Below are positions 12,331 through 14,654 of a DNA stretch of 14,654 nucleotides, in pieces (the first letter of the stretch is position 1; the number at the start of each line of letters is the position of its first letter). The DNA comes from Actinomycetota bacterium (lineage in GTDB: Bacteria; Actinomycetota; Thermoleophilia; Gaiellales; Gaiellaceae): the NCBI GenBank assembly GCA_005883245.1, contig VAXT01000097.1, forward strand, positions 1 to 14,654, read 5' to 3'. The position numbers were made by a program, and so were the translations under genes. The notes below the pieces were generated by a model, which saw only the letters and a list, made by a program, of their open reading frames with translations, made no database searches and was not told the DNA's origin.

Positions 12331-12822
12331 GTGGGCGAGTTCGACGACCTGCTCGAGACACTGAAGGCCGCTGCGGCTGCGCTGCGCGACGCGGAGGTGC
12401 CGTTCCTTCTCGGTGGAGGCGTCGCCGCCTGGGTGCGCGGCGGGCCGGAGACCGCACACGATCTCGACCTGATGGTGAAGCCGCCGGACGCCGAGCGGGC
12501 GCTCCAGGTGCTCGAAGACGCAGGCTTCTGCGCCGAGAGGCCGCCCGAGGGGTGGCTCTACAAAGCGTGGGCCGGAGACGTCCTCGTCGACCTCATCTTC
12601 GTGTCCCTCGAGGACGTACTCGTCACGAAGCTGCTCGCGATGCGGGAGCACGAAGTCGACTACGACAACGTGCTCGAGATCGCCCGAGCTCTACGGGAAC
12701 AGATCGACTGGGACGACGTGCGGCGCAGCACGCAGCATTCGCCTTACGCCCGTGCGTTTTTCTACCTCGGCGAGGAGCTCGGCGTCCTCAGCGCTCCCTC
12801 CGGAGCCTCCAGAGAACCGTGA
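12331..12822 (+). CDS. Nucleotidyltransferase-fold protein (MNT/AbiEii-like)
   Basis: The 163-residue product shows the polymerase-beta-type nucleotidyltransferase core: LLGGGVAAWVRGG (glycine signature, about 26-38), HDLDLMV with Asp44 and Asp46 as metal ligands, and VDLIF with Asp87 as the likely third. A helical segment with Lys100 (LVTKLLAMREHEVDYDNV) follows, as in AbiEii-type and minimal nucleotidyltransferases. Such proteins transfer NMP to tRNA, proteins or small molecules; several are toxins. No antitoxin, HEPN or AbiEi gene is adjacent, so it looks solitary. The start is the GTG at 12331, with TAACCA 6 bases upstream and no Shine-Dalgarno sequence. It converges on the GH26-like gene with 21 bases between stops. 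Confidence 0.85.
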   Translation: MGEFDDLLETLKAAAAALRDAEVPFLLGGGVAAWVRGGPETAHDLDLMVKPPDAERALQVLEDAGFCAERPPEGWLYKAWAGDVLVDLIFVSLEDVLVTKLLAMREHEVDYDNVLEIARALREQIDWDDVRRSTQHSPYARAFFYLGEELGVLSAPSGASREP

Positions 12823-12843
12823 CGGTCGGCAGCGCCCAGCCCC

Positions 12844-13785
12844 TCAACGAGTGAGCGGAACGATCGAGCGGCGGTACGCGGCCCGGACGCCCGGATGCGT
12901 GCCGATGTCGAGCCTGCCGCCCGTCCGGCCGTTGTAGAAGCCGATGAACTTCACGCGCCGGTGGCTGCGCACGAACGACGCGAACGCCCGCACGAAACCC
13001 GGATCGTCGAGCGCGACGCCCCACTCCGGGACCACGAACGGCTTCGACGGGTACGCCTTGTAGAGGCCGTTCGTCCGCACGAACGAGTACGTCCCGAAGT
13101 CGTAGTAGTCGTTTCCATACGCGTCGAAGAAGCGCGAGCCCGGGAAGTAGTCCCGGAAGCTGTTGCCTCTGACCGGAGGCTCGCCGACCGCGAGCGGGTT
13201 CCAGATCACCGTCAGCTTCGGATACGGGTTCACGGGCACGTCCCCGGCGACGCCCGGCATCTGCAGCGCACTCAGCTTGGCCGTGAGCACCGAGGCCGTC
13301 CCGCCGTGCGTGATGAGGTAGATGCGCTGGAACGCGCGCCGGAACCACTTCGTCGAGTTGGCGCTCGAGCCCTGGCAGGCGCAGTACGGGTTGAGCGTGT
13401 TGTTCATCTCGCCCATCGGCCTGATCAGCACCGGCTTGCCCGAATCGGAGATGGCGTTCGCCAGGCCAATCAGGTGCGCGTCGCCCTGACCGAGCGCGAT
13501 CGCCCGCATCGTGATCGACCCGCCGCCGTGCTCCGTCTTGAGCGCGATGTGCGGCCGCTCGCCGAGCGTGTCGAGGAAGTAGCTGTACGGCTTGCCCCAG
13601 GTTCGCCCCTGGTCCCAGCCGAGGAACGCCAGCGCGGACGCCGTATGCTGCCCGGTCAGGCGGTCGAAGCGCGGGACGTTGCTCGCGTAGACGCCGATCG
13701 CCACGCGGGCCTGCGGCGAGGCCGACGAGCCCGGAACGAGGCCTGCGCCGAGAAGCAGGAGGATCGCGAGCCCTCGGAGCCGCAT
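12844..13785 (-). CDS. Secreted GH26-like glycoside hydrolase
   Basis: The 313-residue product has a signal peptide (about 1-22, LRGLAILLLLGAGLVPGSSA) and a TIM-barrel sequence like family 26 glycoside hydrolases (beta-mannanases and relatives). The likely acid/base Glu126 is in IRPMGEMNN and the likely nucleophile Glu254 in VVPEWGV. VIWNP (193-197) and FIGFYNG near the end fit the later barrel strands. In typical GH26 enzymes a histidine sits directly before the acid/base Glu; here it is Gly125, so activity or specificity may differ. Cysteines in NPYCACQG may pair. The ATG at 13783-13785 has a TATCGT box 6 bases upstream. It faces away from lemA; the promoters share 38 bases. Confidence 0.82.
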   Translation of the reverse strand: MRLRGLAILLLLGAGLVPGSSASPQARVAIGVYASNVPRFDRLTGQHTASALAFLGWDQGRTWGKPYSYFLDTLGERPHIALKTEHGGGSITMRAIALGQGDAHLIGLANAISDSGKPVLIRPMGEMNNTLNPYCACQGSSANSTKWFRRAFQRIYLITHGGTASVLTAKLSALQMPGVAGDVPVNPYPKLTVIWNPLAVGEPPVRGNSFRDYFPGSRFFDAYGNDYYDFGTYSFVRTNGLYKAYPSKPFVVPEWGVALDDPGFVRAFASFVRSHRRVKFIGFYNGRTGGRLDIGTHPGVRAAYRRSIVPLTR

Positions 13786-13791
13786 CGGTGA

Positions 13792-13817
13792 ACGATAACC
13801 GGCGGTCGGTTTAGGGT
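13792..13817. promoter_or_regulatory. Divergent leaderless promoter pair (GH26-like and lemA)
   Basis: On the minus strand TATCGT (13792-13797) ends 6 bases before the GH26-like ATG. On the plus strand TAGGGT (13812-13817) ends 6 bases before the lemA GTG at 13824. Both fit TANNNT at leaderless spacing. Only 38 bases separate the two start codons, so the -35 regions would have to overlap. Confidence 0.5.
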
Positions 13818-13823
13818 TGATAC

Positions 13824-14299
13824 GTGATCTGGCTGATCGTCCTCGTCGTGCTCGTCCTGATCGTGGCGCTCGCGGCTGTCCTCACCTACAACCGGCTCGT
13901 CCGGCTGCGGAACCGCGCGGAGAACAGCTGGGCCCAGGTCGACGTCCAGCTGCGGCGGCGCTACGACCTGATCCCGAACATCGTCGAGGCGGTCAAGGGC
14001 TACGCCGCTCACGAGCGCGGGACCCTCGACGACGTGACGCAGGCGAGGACGGCGGCGCAACAGGCGCAGGGCGTCGCAGAGCAGGCACAGGCCGAGAACG
14101 CGCTCACGGCGGCGATCGGACGGCTGTTCGCGGTCGCCGAGGCCTACCCGCAGCTACGCGCGACGGAGAAACGTACGACAACGCGCTCGAGACCGTGCCG
14201 ACGAACATCGTCGCCGGCCTCTTCGGCTTTCGCCCGCAGGCGTATTTCGAGACGGAAGGCGCTGCGCGGGAGGCGCCGGCCGTGCAGTTCTCCAACTGA
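13824..14299 (+). pseudogene. lemA: LemA family protein gene with internal frameshifting deletion
   Basis: From the GTG at 13824 the frame gives 115 good LemA residues: an N-terminal membrane segment (1-21), then NRAENSWAQVDVQLRRRYDL and IPNIVEAVKGYAAHE, to AVAEAYPQLRATE. At 14169-14173 the frame breaks. The LemA ending continues in another frame from 14174 (YDNALETVPTNIVAGLFGFR and on to QFSN, 41 residues, TGA 14297-14299). Full LemA proteins are about 185 residues with about 29 between these points, so roughly 82 bases are missing. The first frame has no stop before the window edge, so the product would be a scrambled long protein. LemA is a membrane-linked helical protein often encoded beside DUF2207/TPM proteins, as here. 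This is either a true mutation or an assembly/sequencing deletion. Confidence 0.85.
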
Positions 14300-14654
14300 G
14301 CCGCCTCGGAGCAGTCCTTCTCGCAGTCGCCGCGGCGGCGCTGCTCTCGCCCGCGACCGGCTACGCCAAGTCGTATTCGCTTCCGGGCGCGGACGTCGCC
14401 GTGCAGATCCACTCGGACGGGTCGCTGCTCGTGCGCGAGCAGATCACGTTCGACTTCAGCGGCGACTTCAGCGGCGCGTACCGGGACATTCCGCTCCGGC
14501 CGGGAGAGTCGATCGACGACGTCGGCGTCAGCGAGGGCAGCGACGAGTACATCCCGGGGGCGAACACCGAGCTCGGCAGCTTCGGCGTGCCCGGCTCGTT
14601 CGGCGTCGAGCTCGGCTCCAAGCGGGTGCGGATCGTCTGGCACTACCGCGCCGA
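14296..14654 (+). CDS. DUF2207 family predicted membrane protein, partial (3' end off the window)
   Basis: The frame gives a signal peptide (LSRLGAVLLAVAAAALLSPA, then TGYA) and the start of a DUF2207 domain: VAVQIHSDGSLLVREQITFD, FSGAYRDIPLRPGESI and RVRIVWHYRA. This is the typical extracellular beta-rich opening, in which DGSLLVxExITFxFxGxFxGxYRDIPL recurs. Visible length is 119 residues; DUF2207 proteins are usually 550-650. The reading begins at a CTG (14296-14298) overlapping the lemA TGA in a CTGA arrangement. No ATG, GTG or TTG lies in frame before residue 36, so CTG is the likely start, helped by translational coupling. LemA and DUF2207 neighbours recur in bacteria; their joint role is unknown. 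Confidence 0.85.
   Translation, partial: MSRLGAVLLAVAAAALLSPATGYAKSYSLPGADVAVQIHSDGSLLVREQITFDFSGDFSGAYRDIPLRPGESIDDVGVSEGSDEYIPGANTELGSFGVPGSFGVELGSKRVRIVWHYRA

Noticed and set aside
12331..12822. Full toxin-antitoxin or abortive-infection module around the nucleotidyltransferase
   Set aside because: No antitoxin, HEPN or AbiEi-like gene on either side; neighbours are a phosphoesterase and a glycoside hydrolase.
1..14654. CRISPR array, insertion sequence, prophage or integrase
   Set aside because: No regularly spaced direct repeats, no transposase or integrase motifs on either strand.

Overview
The window is high-GC DNA (roughly two thirds G+C by eye) from a bacterium. PdxS, LemA next to a DUF2207 protein, an actinobacterial-type YjbQ, a cysteine-less DksA/TraR-like protein, short secreted proteins with a C-terminal membrane anchor and frequent leaderless start sites together suggest a deep-branching actinobacterium, most likely Thermoleophilia (Gaiellales or Solirubrobacterales). 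That placement is inference. No phage, insertion sequence, integrase or CRISPR array was seen.

Layout. 1-6158: a minus-strand block read from right to left. It holds a cytochrome-b-like membrane protein, a divergent 791-residue FtsH-type AAA+ zinc protease, a one-pass membrane protein overlapping the protease gene by 16 bases, a secreted metallophosphoesterase that has lost the front of its catalytic domain, pdxS, and a polytopic membrane protein cut by the window edge. 6159-6476 is a non-coding stretch with several strong inverted repeats. 6477-6899 (+) is a small anchored protein with three YSDRGV repeats and a clear terminator. 6980-8810 holds an acetyltransferase remnant, a small unknown protein, the DksA/TraR-like protein and two small membrane proteins whose 5' ends overlap head to head. 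8941-9014 is a tRNA with anticodon CAU, followed by a frameshifted DUF1996 remnant. 9317-10885 is a secreted seven-repeat propeller-like protein with a proline tract. 11019-12822 holds YjbQ, an intact metallophosphoesterase and a divergent nucleotidyltransferase. 12844-13785 is a secreted GH26-like protein. The right end carries a LemA gene broken by an internal deletion, followed by the start of its DUF2207 partner, which runs off the window.

Two patterns cut across the genes. First, many start codons have a TANNNT hexamer 6-7 bases upstream and no Shine-Dalgarno sequence, as expected for leaderless transcripts (pdxS, ftsH-like, dksA-like, GH26, lemA). Second, there are at least four damaged genes in 14.6 kb: the truncated phosphoesterase, and the GNAT, DUF1996 and lemA remnants. 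This looks like housekeeping and envelope chromosome with local gene decay, or partly assembly error, rather than a mobile island. The best candidates for new biology are the FtsH-like protease with two AAA-domain insertions and its overlapping membrane partner, the structured 6166-6312 intergenic element, and the YSDRGV repeat protein.
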